Below, one piece after another: positions 23,188 to 32,076 of a stretch of DNA of 64,000 nt (the first letter of the stretch is position 1; each line of letters begins with the position of its first letter). The stretch comes from Blasia pusilla. Taxonomy: Eukaryota > Marchantiophyta > Marchantiopsida > Blasiales. The stretch covers positions 59,892,001 through 59,956,000 of the forward strand of contig CM114271.1 in assembly GCA_050084515.1 (NCBI GenBank), written 5' to 3'. Below the pieces are notes generated by a model. The model worked only from the letters and a program-made list of their open reading frames with translations. It was not told the origin of the DNA and did no database searches. The position numbers and the translations under genes were made by a program.

Positions 23188-24272
23188 GTGACCACGTTGG
23201 CAGCTTTCACAGGTAGTGTTAGCTGGCCAGGAGAGTTGTTGGAGGGGAACGCACATGTGGAGGATGTCCCAGTAGCTGATAGTCCCACGGAGAGACAGGC
23301 CATGGCGGGTGTCTCTTCCCATGTTGGCGAGACCTCTTCACCATTGTGGGGTACGACTCGAGAGCTACAGAAGAGTGTCGACGACCTCGTGAAACAGGCG
23401 TGGATTCATGCTTTTATCCCGGAGCAGCGAGAGTCACATGGCGATCGGGCCCTTGGAGTGGAGACGTTGACCCCACTAGATACCACCCCCGTTGTGTGGC
23501 AGTGCCCAGAGGAGGGTGTTAGGGTGTTAGATCTCTTTGGAGGGATTAGCACTCGATTGGCTGCAGTATTGGCGGGCATACGGGTGCATCAGTACCTTTA
23601 TGTGGAGAGAGATGAGACCGCGCGGCGAGTATCATTACGTCACGTGGCGAGATTGGTCCAGAGGTATCCTAAGTTTTTGCTGGTATTTGCAGTACGGGGA
23701 TATCAGCATACACTACCCGCCGACATCTCTTTGGTGGGGGGGGGTAGGATCTGGATAGAGTTGGCACCATTCATTTGGTGATTGCTGGATGGCCATGTCA
23801 GGGTCATTCATCAGCTGGCCTAGGATTTGGATTGCAGGATCCGAGGTCAGGGATGTTTTGGGAGATGCTGCAAGTAGTACGACACTTGCAGGAGAGTCAG
23901 ACATGTTCTCCAACATACATCTTGGAGAACGTGCCGTTGTTGGGAGACACTCGTGCACGTGTGATGACGAGTGTGTATCAGGTGAGGTCTTGGTTGGGAC
24001 CTGCTGTGTTATTAGATGCGGCGAGAGTTGGATCACGTGCCCATCGTCCACGATTGTGGTGGACGAACCTGATACCATCAGAGGTACTGAGTCGAGCATA
24101 CGATGGAGTCCAGAGAGCACCACATCTTACAGTGGATGCTATTTTGGGCTCAGGGCGTCGATCTCAGGTGGTGACACGGGATGATAGATCACCGTTGGCC
24201 ATGGCCAATAGGGTGGGGGAGTTGAGGGAAGCCTTACCTACCTTGGTGAGCTTCCCAGCATCCCATGCCTTT
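23188..24272 (+). pseudogene. C5 DNA cytosine methyltransferase domain, motifs I-VIII (copy 2)
   Basis: This is in frame with the protease. Motif I, DLFGGI (23530-23547), binds AdoMet. A motif II-like acidic residue lies in YLYVERDE. A run of nine G at 23736-23744 shifts the frame; copy 1 is in frame here. Motif IV is GWPCQGHSSAG with the catalytic cysteine codon at 23796. Motif VI is YILENVP with ENV at 23925-23933. Motif VIII resembles DNMT3-type enzymes: VLLDAARVGSRAHRPRLWW. The order is canonical (I before IV), unlike plant DRM enzymes whose motifs are rearranged. PCQ is more like DNMT1 and bacterial enzymes than the PCN of DNMT3. The encoded reaction would be transfer of a methyl group from AdoMet to cytosine C5. 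The frameshift, the upstream stop and the LTR insertion make this copy inactive as it stands. Confidence 0.85.
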
Positions 24273-25326
24273 TGTCGTGCGCATACATATCGCTACACAA
24301 CATACATCGCTGGTCACATCTACACCACACAACATCGATCTTCCCCACACACGGGTCGATCCACACATGTACAAAAATCAACTCATACATATACATGGAG
24401 ATCACACAACCGTTGGAAGGGGGGAAACATGGCTCGCGGCCCTATGCAGGCCCCTTGGGCCCTAAATGCGGGGGGAAGGGGGGCGCGCGCCGTTTGCGCC
24501 CGTCAACGCCCTAACCCTAGCCTTCGCGACCTAGCCGCCCTTTACTTGACAACCCCCCCGGTTGGCTGCAAGCCCTAACTCTCCTTCCTGCAAAATCCTG
24601 ACATTCCCGCTATTAGACGACGCTATACATGTCGTCATAACCTGCGCTCCACCCTGCTGCTGTCCCCCATCAATCCGCACCAGCAAAGTCTGAGAAAAAC
24701 GGACAGTGCTTCCGCCCACGGCCTTCCAAACACAAAAATCACAAATACGACGCCAACCAACCTCTCCACGGGCTCCCAACCAAAGCAACTCGCTTGCCTA
24801 CCTGCAAACAACGAATTCCGACCAGCCCCCTGACATCTTTCTCATGTAAAAATAAAGAGTAGTAGAAACGGCACACCCGCCCTAAACTCCACTCTTCAAT
24901 CAACATTGACATATCGAGCCTCGTCCACCCTATGCTATCAAGGAATCCGGACGCTAGCACCCTAGTCCTATCTCACACATATACAAGGGAGGTGCTCCAA
25001 CGGCCCAACATGAGAAAGATGGCTTAGGAAAGCCATCTTCCTCTCTTATATAGGGTTGGGAAGAGCCAAAAGGCTCTTCTCTTAAAAATAGCCCTCCCCT
25101 TGGTAACCTACGCGCAAAGGTTACTAGGGGCGGGTGACTTGGTCAACAAGTCACCCGACTGTGAAAGACCTCAACATGAAAGTTTTCATAAACGACGTTC
25201 CTGACACAATGGATCTATCCTCAACCTCATCCGACACCGTGGGACAAAGTTACACTCAAGATAGTCCGTTGGCTCCTACGCCCTATCCACGATAGATCTC
25301 GGCCTATCGGCTACTCAGATGTGACA
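24273..25326 (-). mobile_element. Antisense solo LTR of the same family inside the methyltransferase
   Basis: On the minus strand it starts TGTCACATCTGAG at 25326 and ends GCGCACGACA at 24273, 1054 bp. It is flanked by CTTT on both sides (24269-24272 and 25327-25330), so it is an independent insertion that collapsed to a solo LTR. It contains the same hairpin and TATA pair as the 5' LTR. Removing it with one CTTT rejoins the methyltransferase frame exactly (SHAF then RQGGPDMIWDE). It is the longest LTR version in the window and gives the fullest view of LTR structure. Confidence 0.9.
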
Positions 25327-25604
25327 CTTTCGTCAGGGAGGGCCAGACATGATTTGGGATGAGGTGACCGGAGCATTGGAGGAGCCTACAGCAGATGAGC
25401 GCGAGCGCGCCATGGGATTCACTACCGGTACTACGGCGGTGCCAGGGATGACTAAGGCATCCCGGAGACAGGTGTTGGGGGCAGGCAATGGACCTCAACT
25501 GTCTCACATGGATAGTCAGCCTAGGTATGGCTGAGCAGAGACGGATGCAAGTGTCATCCATGTCGTCACGTCCACAAGTTGGACCATTGCCTACAGGGTA
25601 TGTA
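25327..25604 (+). pseudogene. C5 methyltransferase domain, motifs IX-X (copy 2)
   Basis: The end of the catalytic domain continues after the solo LTR. MIWDEVTGALEEPTADERE and RAMGFTTGTT correspond to the DNMT3-like segment ending in an ERxxGFP-type motif. After a frameshift in a G-run (25477-25481), QAMDLNCLTWIV corresponds to motif X, which packs next to motif I. The two parts add up to about 320 residues, the usual size of a C5 methyltransferase catalytic domain. Copy 1 carries the same block (QAMGFPTGVT, VMDLNYFTW). A TAG at 25605 follows. Confidence 0.75.
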
Positions 25605-25826
25605 TAGGCATTGGCTGGGGGCAAGACGAGGAGAGATAGGCACCCATGGATTTCCTGGGACATCTTTCGAGCAGAGAGTGCGAAGGCGGCCAGAGTAGCA
25701 CATGTTCATTCTTCGGATGTAGAGCATGGTGTAGGAGGTCAGAATGGAGTGGCTGTTGCGGAGGTGGCTAGGGTTGCTACATAGCAACCAAAGCCGGAGG
25801 TTGCGTCCTCTCCAAGTGAGGTCACG
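25605..25826 (+). pseudogene. Spacer between methyltransferase and RT (copy 2)
   Basis: The pol frame continues from motif X through this spacer with two TAG codons (25605-25607 and 25782-25784). It contains RHPWISWDIF, the unit that is tandemly duplicated in copy 1. Confidence 0.55.
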
Positions 25827-27167
25827 ATGGAGATTTTGGAGCCTGTGATAGGTCTCAAGTTGATAGGAGGAGAGCGACGGCAAGTTCATAGGTTTCTGAG
25901 AGGGCATGTGAGTTTTTTTGCCTTCAATATGAGAGACTTGGGTACGCTGAAGGGTCCCGGGATACGGATTGAGTTGGCTAGTGATACGCCGATCTTTAGT
26001 CGACCCTACAGGTACTCTGATATGGAGCGAGCCTTGATTCAGAGTAGGAGTCAGGACTTGTTGGAGGCAAGACTTGTGGAGTTATCACATGGGGAGTATG
26101 CATCTGCCACAGTCATGCTGGCGAAGAAGGATATGTATGGCAATTGGACAGATAGGCGAATGTGTGGAGATTACCGTCCTATCAACCGACAGACGAGGTT
26201 GGAGGATAGGGAGAAGACAGAATTTTGGGGGATAGATCGGTTCGGGAGAGAATGCTTGTATCAATGGCGGTTCTTACCATTTGGGTTGAAGAACGCGCGT
26301 GCAGAGTTTCAGAGAGTGATGGAGAGGATTCTAGCTGGCTTGGATTTTGTACGATGTTACATAGATGATATTCTTATCTTCAGTTCCACGGTTGAGGAGC
26401 ATGAGCCACTCCTGGAGGAGGTGTTTCGGCGATTGCAGTTACATGGACTGAAGTTACATCCACGCAAGTGCAGATTCGTTCAGGAGCAGATTGAGTACTT
26501 GGGACACACCATATACCCGAGTGGGTTAGGCGTTCAGCAGACAAAGGTAGAGGTTATTGCGCAGATTCCACGCCCTACAGATGTGAGTCGAGTCCAAGCA
26601 TTTCTTGGAGTGGCGAACTTCTATCGACGGTATGTCAAGGGTTTTAATGCGATCACAAAGTCTTTGACCTTGTTGACGAGACTTGATCAGGTTTGGTTGT
26701 GGGGAGATGATCAAGAGCGAGCATTTCAAGAGCTCAAGGATACGTTGACATCCTTACCCATTTTACATAGACCAATTAGGGGTCGCCCATTCCAGTTACA
26801 TACGGATTGGAGCATGTTGGGTCTTGGAGCAATGCTTACTCAGAGGGATGACGATGAGAGGGAGTTCATTGTGGCTTACGCGAGCCGATCGAACAACATT
26901 GCAGAGGAAAAGTACAGCTCCTACGAGGGAGAGTGCTTGGCTGTAGTGTGGGCCGTGGCACATTTCAGGTGCTATTTATTCGGCAACCCTTTCACACTTA
27001 TCACTGATCATCAGCCGTTGAGGTGGTTGATGGAGTCCGACAAGCTTACGGGAAAGCTTGCCAGGTAGGCTATATTACTACAGGAGTATGAGTTTGAGGT
27101 GGTTCATAGGCCAGGTCGGCTGAACCAGGATGCGGATGGGTTGAGTCATAACCCATGTCCAAGTTAG
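25827..27167 (+). pseudogene. Reverse transcriptase and RNase H (copy 2)
   Basis: The RT leader (LGTLKGPGIRIEL, RPYRYSDMERALI) is followed by CGDYRPINRQTR. It then jumps directly to EKTEFWG at about 26195-26217. The family-typical stretch in between, which carries the first catalytic aspartate (the LDLxxGYHQ region), is missing, roughly 40 codons deleted in frame. The fingers and palm resume with FLPFGLKNARAEFQ and YIDD (26358-26369). The thumb follows (LHPRKCRF, FLGVANFYRRYV). RNase H has its acidic residues in LHTDWS, YEGECLAV and LITDHQPLRW. A TAG at 27066-27068 replaces a tryptophan that is kept in the 41-kb relic. Without motif A this RT could not polymerise. Confidence 0.85.
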
Positions 27168-27201
27168 AGAGACAACACATGAGCTCGATGGCACGGAGAG
27201 A

Positions 27202-28653
27202 GTGATGAGGAGATGGTGCCTGGTTGGCATGCAATCTGCCTATCTTTGTTGGTTGACTATGGCAGTTCAGCCACATGTGATGACTTCAATGGTGGGGTTG
27301 GATGATGAGTCTTTCGATCCAGAGGTTAGTGAGGAGGCGACAGGTGGTCGTGATATCCATGACGACGTGGAGGTTGTGGAGTTCTTGCGCACTGGCGTCA
27401 TAGCGAGTACAGTGAGTGCTAGGGAGCGGGATCGGATCCTACAGAGAGCCAAGAGGTTCAAGTGGGAGGGGACTCATATTTTGCGGGTATGGGGAGATGG
27501 TAGGATACGAGTGGTACCTCATCCTTCCCAACGAGCACGTGTAGTGCGACATGCCCATGAGGAGTTGGGACACTTTGGAGTAAAGCATACTTACAACTTA
27601 CTCCAGGTTCAGTATTGGTGGCGCGACATGCATACTGGGGTACATCAGTTTGTGGCCACATGTATGGTATGTGACAGAGTGCGAGCATCCTTCAATGCTC
27701 CCACTCCATAGTTACATCCTTTGCCGATTATGGGTTTAGGTTATGGGTGGAGTTTAGACTTTGCAGGACCTTTTCCATTCACGGGGCGTCATTGTAGGTA
27801 TGTGTTGGTCATGGTGGAGCATTTCTTTGAGTGGATAGAGTTGGTGGCACTACCAGACAAGGCGAGCAAAGGAAAAGCTTATTCGTTTCTAGATCGTGTG
27901 CTTAGTCACTTTGGTGCACCGGCGGAGGTGTTGACTGACCAGGGTACCGAGTTCAGGGGAGAGTTTCAGGCCTTGTGTGATCAGGCGCTGATAGATCACC
28001 GCACCACGTCCAGAGATCATCTTGAGGCGGATGGGTTGGCGGAGAGAGTGGTACAGACGGTGAAGGGAGGATTGCGCAAGTATGGCTTGCAACGGGGACA
28101 GTTGATGGAGTGGGACCTACATTTGCCATGGTTGGCTATGGGTTATCACTTTAGTTGGCAGGCATCCTTGGCGTCATTTTCACCGTACTTTTTGCTCTTT
28201 GGGAGAAAGCCAAATTTACCTGCAGCGATTCGACGTGACATGGCGGAGGTGTTAGATCTTGATGATCCAGATGTTTGGGTACAAGCATGTTCTTAGAGGG
28301 CAGAGGTTTTTCGTAGAGTTATGCCTATGGCCTTTGAGAACTTAGCTATTGCCTAGCATAGAGATACATTGAGGTACGCAACCATTCGTGGAGGAGGTTA
28401 TCGTTTAGGGATTAGGAGGTTTCATCCTGGAGATTACCTGTATTTACAACAAGCGGCACCCACGACGCTAGATGTCACTGCAGGACGCACAATCCTACGT
28501 GTGCGCGAGGTATTACCGACCGGAGTCCTCATGTTGGAGGGACGGGATGGTATGGTTTGGAAGGATCATCTACGCAATTGTGCGTCATGTCATCTTCCGA
28601 ACGTAGATGGGATAGTGGATCCGAGCTTGGAAATGGTACCTGCAGGCTTGAGG
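27202..28653 (+). pseudogene. Integrase (copy 2)
   Basis: The HHCC zinc-binding domain is seen as HAHEELGHFG and, after about 30 residues, CMVCDRV. The catalytic core has SLDFAGPF, LTDQGTEF and ADGLAERV, which are the D, D and E positions of the DDE triad. C-terminal features include FSPYFLLFGRKPNLP and a basic tail with a KDHLRN segment. TAG stops interrupt the frame at 27709-27711, 28294-28296 and near 28354, but the order is otherwise clean. No chromodomain is present. A PHD finger takes that place. Confidence 0.85.
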
Positions 28654-28794
28654 TGTATGTTGTGCAGATTTGCGAGGGGTGCAGCCACCATGTTGGTATG
28701 TGATGGTTGTTCTCGAGGGTGGCATATGTCATGTCTGACCTCCCCTCTTGATGTGGTTCCCACGGGAGGATGGATGTGTCCGAGATGTGTATAG
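28654..28794 (+). pseudogene. PHD finger at the integrase C-terminus (copy 2)
   Basis: This is the last ~47 residues of pol. The zinc ligands follow the Cys4-His-Cys3 pattern: CMLC, CDGC, HMSC and CPRC, with the PHD hallmark tryptophan in GGWMCPRC and WH in RGWHMSC. PHD fingers read histone H3 tails, often the lysine 4 state. Chromoviral gypsy elements carry a chromodomain at this position for target choice, so I infer an analogous role in tethering integration. The frame (28369-28794) is intact and ends at TAG. Confidence 0.85.
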
Positions 28795-28859
28795 GGTAGT
28801 AGGTCATGTCAGAGAGATGTGATATTTTCTATCTGGAATTGGGGGGATCCAACTGCCAG

Positions 28860-28871
28860 CTAGGGGGGCAG
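28860..28871 (+). promoter_or_regulatory. Candidate polypurine tract
   Basis: CTAGGGGGGCAG is purine-rich and lies directly before TGTGTGATCTCC. A second G-run is at 28841-28846. Plus-strand priming in LTR elements starts at such a tract just upstream of the 3' LTR. Here it adjoins the extra tail segment, not the TGTCAC start. Confidence 0.45.
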
Positions 28872-28872
28872 T

Positions 28873-29008
28873 TGTGTGATCTCCATGTATATGTATGAGT
28901 TGATTTTTGTACATGTGTGGATCGACACGTGTGTGGGGAAGATCGATATTGTGTGGTGTAGATGTGAAAAGCGATGTATGTTGTGTAGCGATATGTATGC
29001 GCACGACA
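28873..29008 (+). repeat. Extra copy of the LTR tail next to the 3' LTR
   Basis: These 136 bases (TGTGTGATCTCCATG ... GCGCACGACA) repeat the end of the 3' LTR (29493-29612) and of the solo LTR. Two bases (GT) separate this tail from the 3' LTR start at 29011. The same tail-two bases-LTR arrangement occurs in copy 1 at 2891-3015. Confidence 0.75.
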
Positions 29009-29010
29009 GT

Positions 29011-29612
29011 TGTCACATCTGAGTCGCCGATAGGCCGAGATCTATCATGGATAGGGCGTAGAAGCCAGTGGACTACCTTGAGTGTAACTTTCTCCCACGG
29101 TGTTGGATGAGGTTGAGGATATGTCCATTGTGTCAGGAACGTTGTTTCTGATAACCTTCATGTTGAGGTCTTTTACAGCCAGGTGACTTGTTGACCAGGT
29201 CATCCGCCCCTGGTAACCTGTGCGCACAGATTACCAAGGGAAGGGCTATTTTTAGGGGAAGAGCCTTTTGGCTCTTCCTAACCCTATATAAGAGAGGAAG
29301 GTGGCTTTCCTAAGCCATCTTTCTCATGTTGGGCCGTTGGAGCACCTCTCTTGTATGTGTGTGAGATAGGACTAGAGTGCTAGCGTCCGGATTCCTTGAT
29401 AGCACAGGGTGGACGAGGCTCGATATGCCGATGTAGATTGAGGAGTGGAGTTTTAGGCCGGATGTGCCATTTTTACTACTCTTTATTTTTGTTGTGTGAT
29501 CTCCATGTATATGTATGAGTTGATTTTTGTACATGTGTGGGGAAGATCGGTATTGTGTGGTGTAGATGTGACCAGCGATGTATGTTGTGTAGCGATATGT
29601 ATGCGCACGACA
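29011..29612 (+). repeat. 3' LTR (602 bp, internally shortened)
   Basis: It starts TGTCACATCTGAG, has the hairpin plus TATATAA, reaches CTCTTTATTTTT and then joins directly to the tail GTTGTGTGATC ... GCGCACGACA. Compared with the solo LTR, about 450 internal bases are missing. AATC follows at 29613. Confidence 0.8.
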
Positions 29613-29616
29613 AATC

Positions 29617-30962
29617 TCTCTTTAAAACCTCCATAAAAATCCTTACAACGAGAGCCCCACCTTACTGTCTCCTTCCTCTATGTGGAATTGAATCATTCAC
29701 AATAATTTCTCCTTCCTACTGGATTGGTTCTCGCAAGTTTACATGACCTAGTTCGATCTTTTGCATGCATCCAAAAAGATGGAAATGTGGTTAAATCATG
29801 GATATATCCATTCTTGTGTTATCAATCATCTCAAAGGTACCATTTTGACGTTCACAATAATGAGAATGCAATTAAAAAACTTTTTGGTAGTCCTCAATAA
29901 GTTGTACATCAAGAAGGAGTTTCTTCTTGTAGGCGATAGTTCTCCATTGCTTTACATCAAGCTCAAGCCAGAGGGCTTCCATGATAGGCTCATATACAAC
30001 TACAAGAGGCCTTGTTGCAAGTATTCATGTTTCTTTAATTCTCACCGATATTATTTATATTGGAATCGAAGTTAGATAGTAAGGGTTCCCTCTTTTCTTC
30101 TCCCCTGAATGCATGTGGCCTCGAAGTTCCGTGACTCTCAAAGTCCCCCGAGAAAATATCTAACACTCCTACGAGTATCCAAAGACTCGTAGCATCTTAA
30201 AAAAACACACACTACATGGCGTCCTACAAACCAAATCTGCAACCAAACAATGAATGATCTTGACATAATATCTAACAAGCATCTTACCTATCTAATACTA
30301 GAACCCCCAAATTCCCCCTTTCTTGTACTCTCTAAGGTTTTCCCATCTATATTTCTATGGTAGAGTGTCCTCTTGATTTTGGACCACCTCTTCTTTCGAC
30401 ACTTGACCCTCTCAACCACTCTAGGTTGATTTAAAAGGTTTTCACAATTTCGGGGATTGGTTGAGTCTTTAGTAGAATATTGGAAGTTGATTTAAAGAGA
30501 TCTTAAGAGCTTGGGGGTGGTTTAAATATAAGCAACATATTTATGGGAATGTTTTCATGGGTAGCTAGTGTAAGCCCGTGCGATGTGCGGGTTTAAACTA
30601 CCTCTTAAATGCCATTTTAACTTAATTTTGAAGGATCCTATTAATTTAAAAGAATAATGATCTTATTGATTAAAAGTGTCAAATGCCAAGAGGAGAAGTA
30701 TTTACATAATGAATGCATAATTTTGAATCACGCGTCCTCGATGTACTATCCTACTAGTTTGGACAAAGAGGAGAATGTATAATTTTGAATTATCAGTCCT
30801 AGGTGTACAAATTTTATTTCAACTATTTATTAGTTCGAATTCAATTAGTTAAGAAAAACATGCGTAAAAAAATTCTAAAAATAAGAGCAATTCCATAATA
30901 ATATAATTTTTTATATTTCATTTGTACCTCTTTCTCGTGTTTCCTCTTTGTTCCATTGACAG
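29617..30962. other. Intergenic region with one possible Helitron terminus
   Basis: No gene is recognised; a 104-codon open frame at 29761-30075 has no similarity I know. At 30565-30593 the sequence CTAG ... GCCCGTGCGATGTGCGGG resembles the Helitron 3' end signature on the minus strand. The flanking base is not the expected one, so it is at best a decayed end. Confidence 0.4.
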
Positions 30963-31433
30963 TTAGTTCAGTGGCATTCTTTTCGTTACGTTCTGAAGTT
31001 TTGCTGTCACAACACTTCTAAGCGCTCTCCATTTGCGTTCTCTCTGGTGCAGAGCTCTCTCAGACTCTTCGATTCCACGCCGCTGTGGAGCCTCTTCAAT
31101 CCTCAGCAGGGACAGTCGGAGAGAGGAGCGTGCATCAGCAGCAGTAGAGCCAGAAGCAGACATCACCGGAGCAGCACAGTGCATGACAGAAAGTGAGTGA
31201 GCTTGTGATTCAGAAAGTGAGTGAGTTTGCGATTCATTTCTCTGTAAGATATAGGTGTGGCAATCGATTTCACGCTGCTGTGGAACCTCTTCAAGCCTCA
31301 GCAGGGACAGTCGGTGAGAGGAGCGTGCATCAGCAGCAGTAGAGCCGAAAGCGGACATCACTGGAGCAGCGCAGTGCAGAATAGAACGTGAGTGAGTGAG
31401 CGATTCATTCTCTACAAGATATAGGGGTAGCAA
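30963..31433 (-). CDS. Hypothetical 156-codon frame with two 65-residue repeats
   Basis: An open frame on the minus strand contains two tandem units, each with HCAAPVMSA, GSTAADARSS and RLSLLR, offset by 195 bases (exactly 65 codons). The upstream unit starts near 31265 and the other near 31070. Both units stay open despite about 10 percent divergence. The sequence is Ser/Ala/Arg-rich, no domain is recognised and the start is a non-ATG or unclear codon. It may simply be a duplicated non-coding segment. Confidence 0.25.
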   Translation of the reverse strand: MLPLYLVENESLTHSRSILHCAAPVMSAFGSTAADARSSHRLSLLRLEEVPQQREIDCHTYILQRNESQTHSLSESQAHSLSVMHCAAPVMSASGSTAADARSSLRLSLLRIEEAPQRRGIEESERALHQRERKWRALRSVVTAKLQNVTKRMPLN

Positions 31434-31949
31434 TTGATTGATTGACTGTTAGACATGGGAGTGGAGAGAAGGAATTGGAGAGAGCAGCGGGTAATGGCGA
31501 TGACGAATTTTTCTCTAACGCGCATCTCATGGGATCCATTTGATTTTGTCGTCCGTTTGTGATCCACGGGAAGATCCTAGCAAGACCTAAGGGACCATCC
31601 CGTCGTCCTTGAGAGTGAAAACTGGCATCGCCTTACAATGAAAGGGAAGGAGGAAGCGAGTGACCGTGTGGTATAGATAGGAGAGTGGGAGATGTGAGAT
31701 TTGCGCCGGAGAGTGATGATTTAAGAACTTGCGGCTTCCCGCTTCCAGAGGGCCGGGTGAGTGTTCACATGCTGGGCATGGAGCGTGAGCAGATATTGCA
31801 GCTGTGAGGTAGTGAGTGGATTCGTGTGGATCATGAAAATTGTCTGTGTATGCCCACATTGATGGTGTGGCTCCGGAATCGTGCCGGATTAATTTCGAAT
31901 CTCCGATATTGAACAATGTGTTCTTGATCCTAGACCACATCATACGCTT

Positions 31950-31952
<3 letters not shown>
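31434..31952. other. Unassigned stretch before the microsatellite
   Basis: No gene or element feature is recognised. A minus-strand frame (31587-31943) shows no family similarity. Confidence 0.35.

Positions 31953-32003
<51 letters not shown>
31952..32003 (+). repeat. (CT)n microsatellite
   Basis: About 50 bases of uninterrupted CT dinucleotides lie directly upstream of the LINE-related 65-bp repeat. Confidence 0.95.
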
Positions 32004-32004
<1 letters not shown>

Positions 32005-32011
32005 AACCCAG

Positions 32012-32076
32012 CCCAGTCTCAAGCACCGTCCAACCAGGGCGCGGGGTCTATGGTCGCAAGGCTACGACAGGCACTA
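32012..32076 (+). repeat. 65-bp direct repeat flanking the LINE, left
   Basis: CCCAGTCTCAAGCACCGTCC ... CGACAGGCACTA matches 34847-34911 at the same length with few changes. Confidence 0.85.

Larger units (their letters stand above)
18863..29612 (+). mobile_element. Ty3/gypsy retrotransposon encoding a C5 methyltransferase and a PHD finger (copy 2)
   Basis: This is a 10,750-bp element that begins TGTCACATCTGAG and ends GCGCACGACA. It is flanked by the 4-bp direct repeat AATC (18859-18862 and 29613-29616), so it is a single insertion. The internal order is gag (two zinc knuckles), aspartic protease, cytosine-5 DNA methyltransferase, RT, RNase H, integrase and PHD finger. RNase H before integrase is the Ty3/gypsy arrangement. 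Methyltransferase domains are not part of standard gypsy elements. Capture by retrotransposons has been reported in dinoflagellates and charophyte algae (de Mendoza and colleagues, 2018). The element is defective: stops, at least three frameshifts, an RT deletion and an antisense solo LTR. Comparison with copy 1 suggests the ancestral gag-pol was one long frame. The LTRs differ in length (see their entries). Confidence 0.9.

Noticed and set aside
23530-24272. Methyltransferase as a host gene into which a gypsy element inserted
   Set aside because: The domain is in frame with the protease, is followed by the pol spacer and RT, and occupies the same place in copy 1.
31952-32003. CT array as a regular repeat locus such as CRISPR
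   Set aside because: Simple dinucleotide microsatellite without spacers, in a plant nuclear genome.
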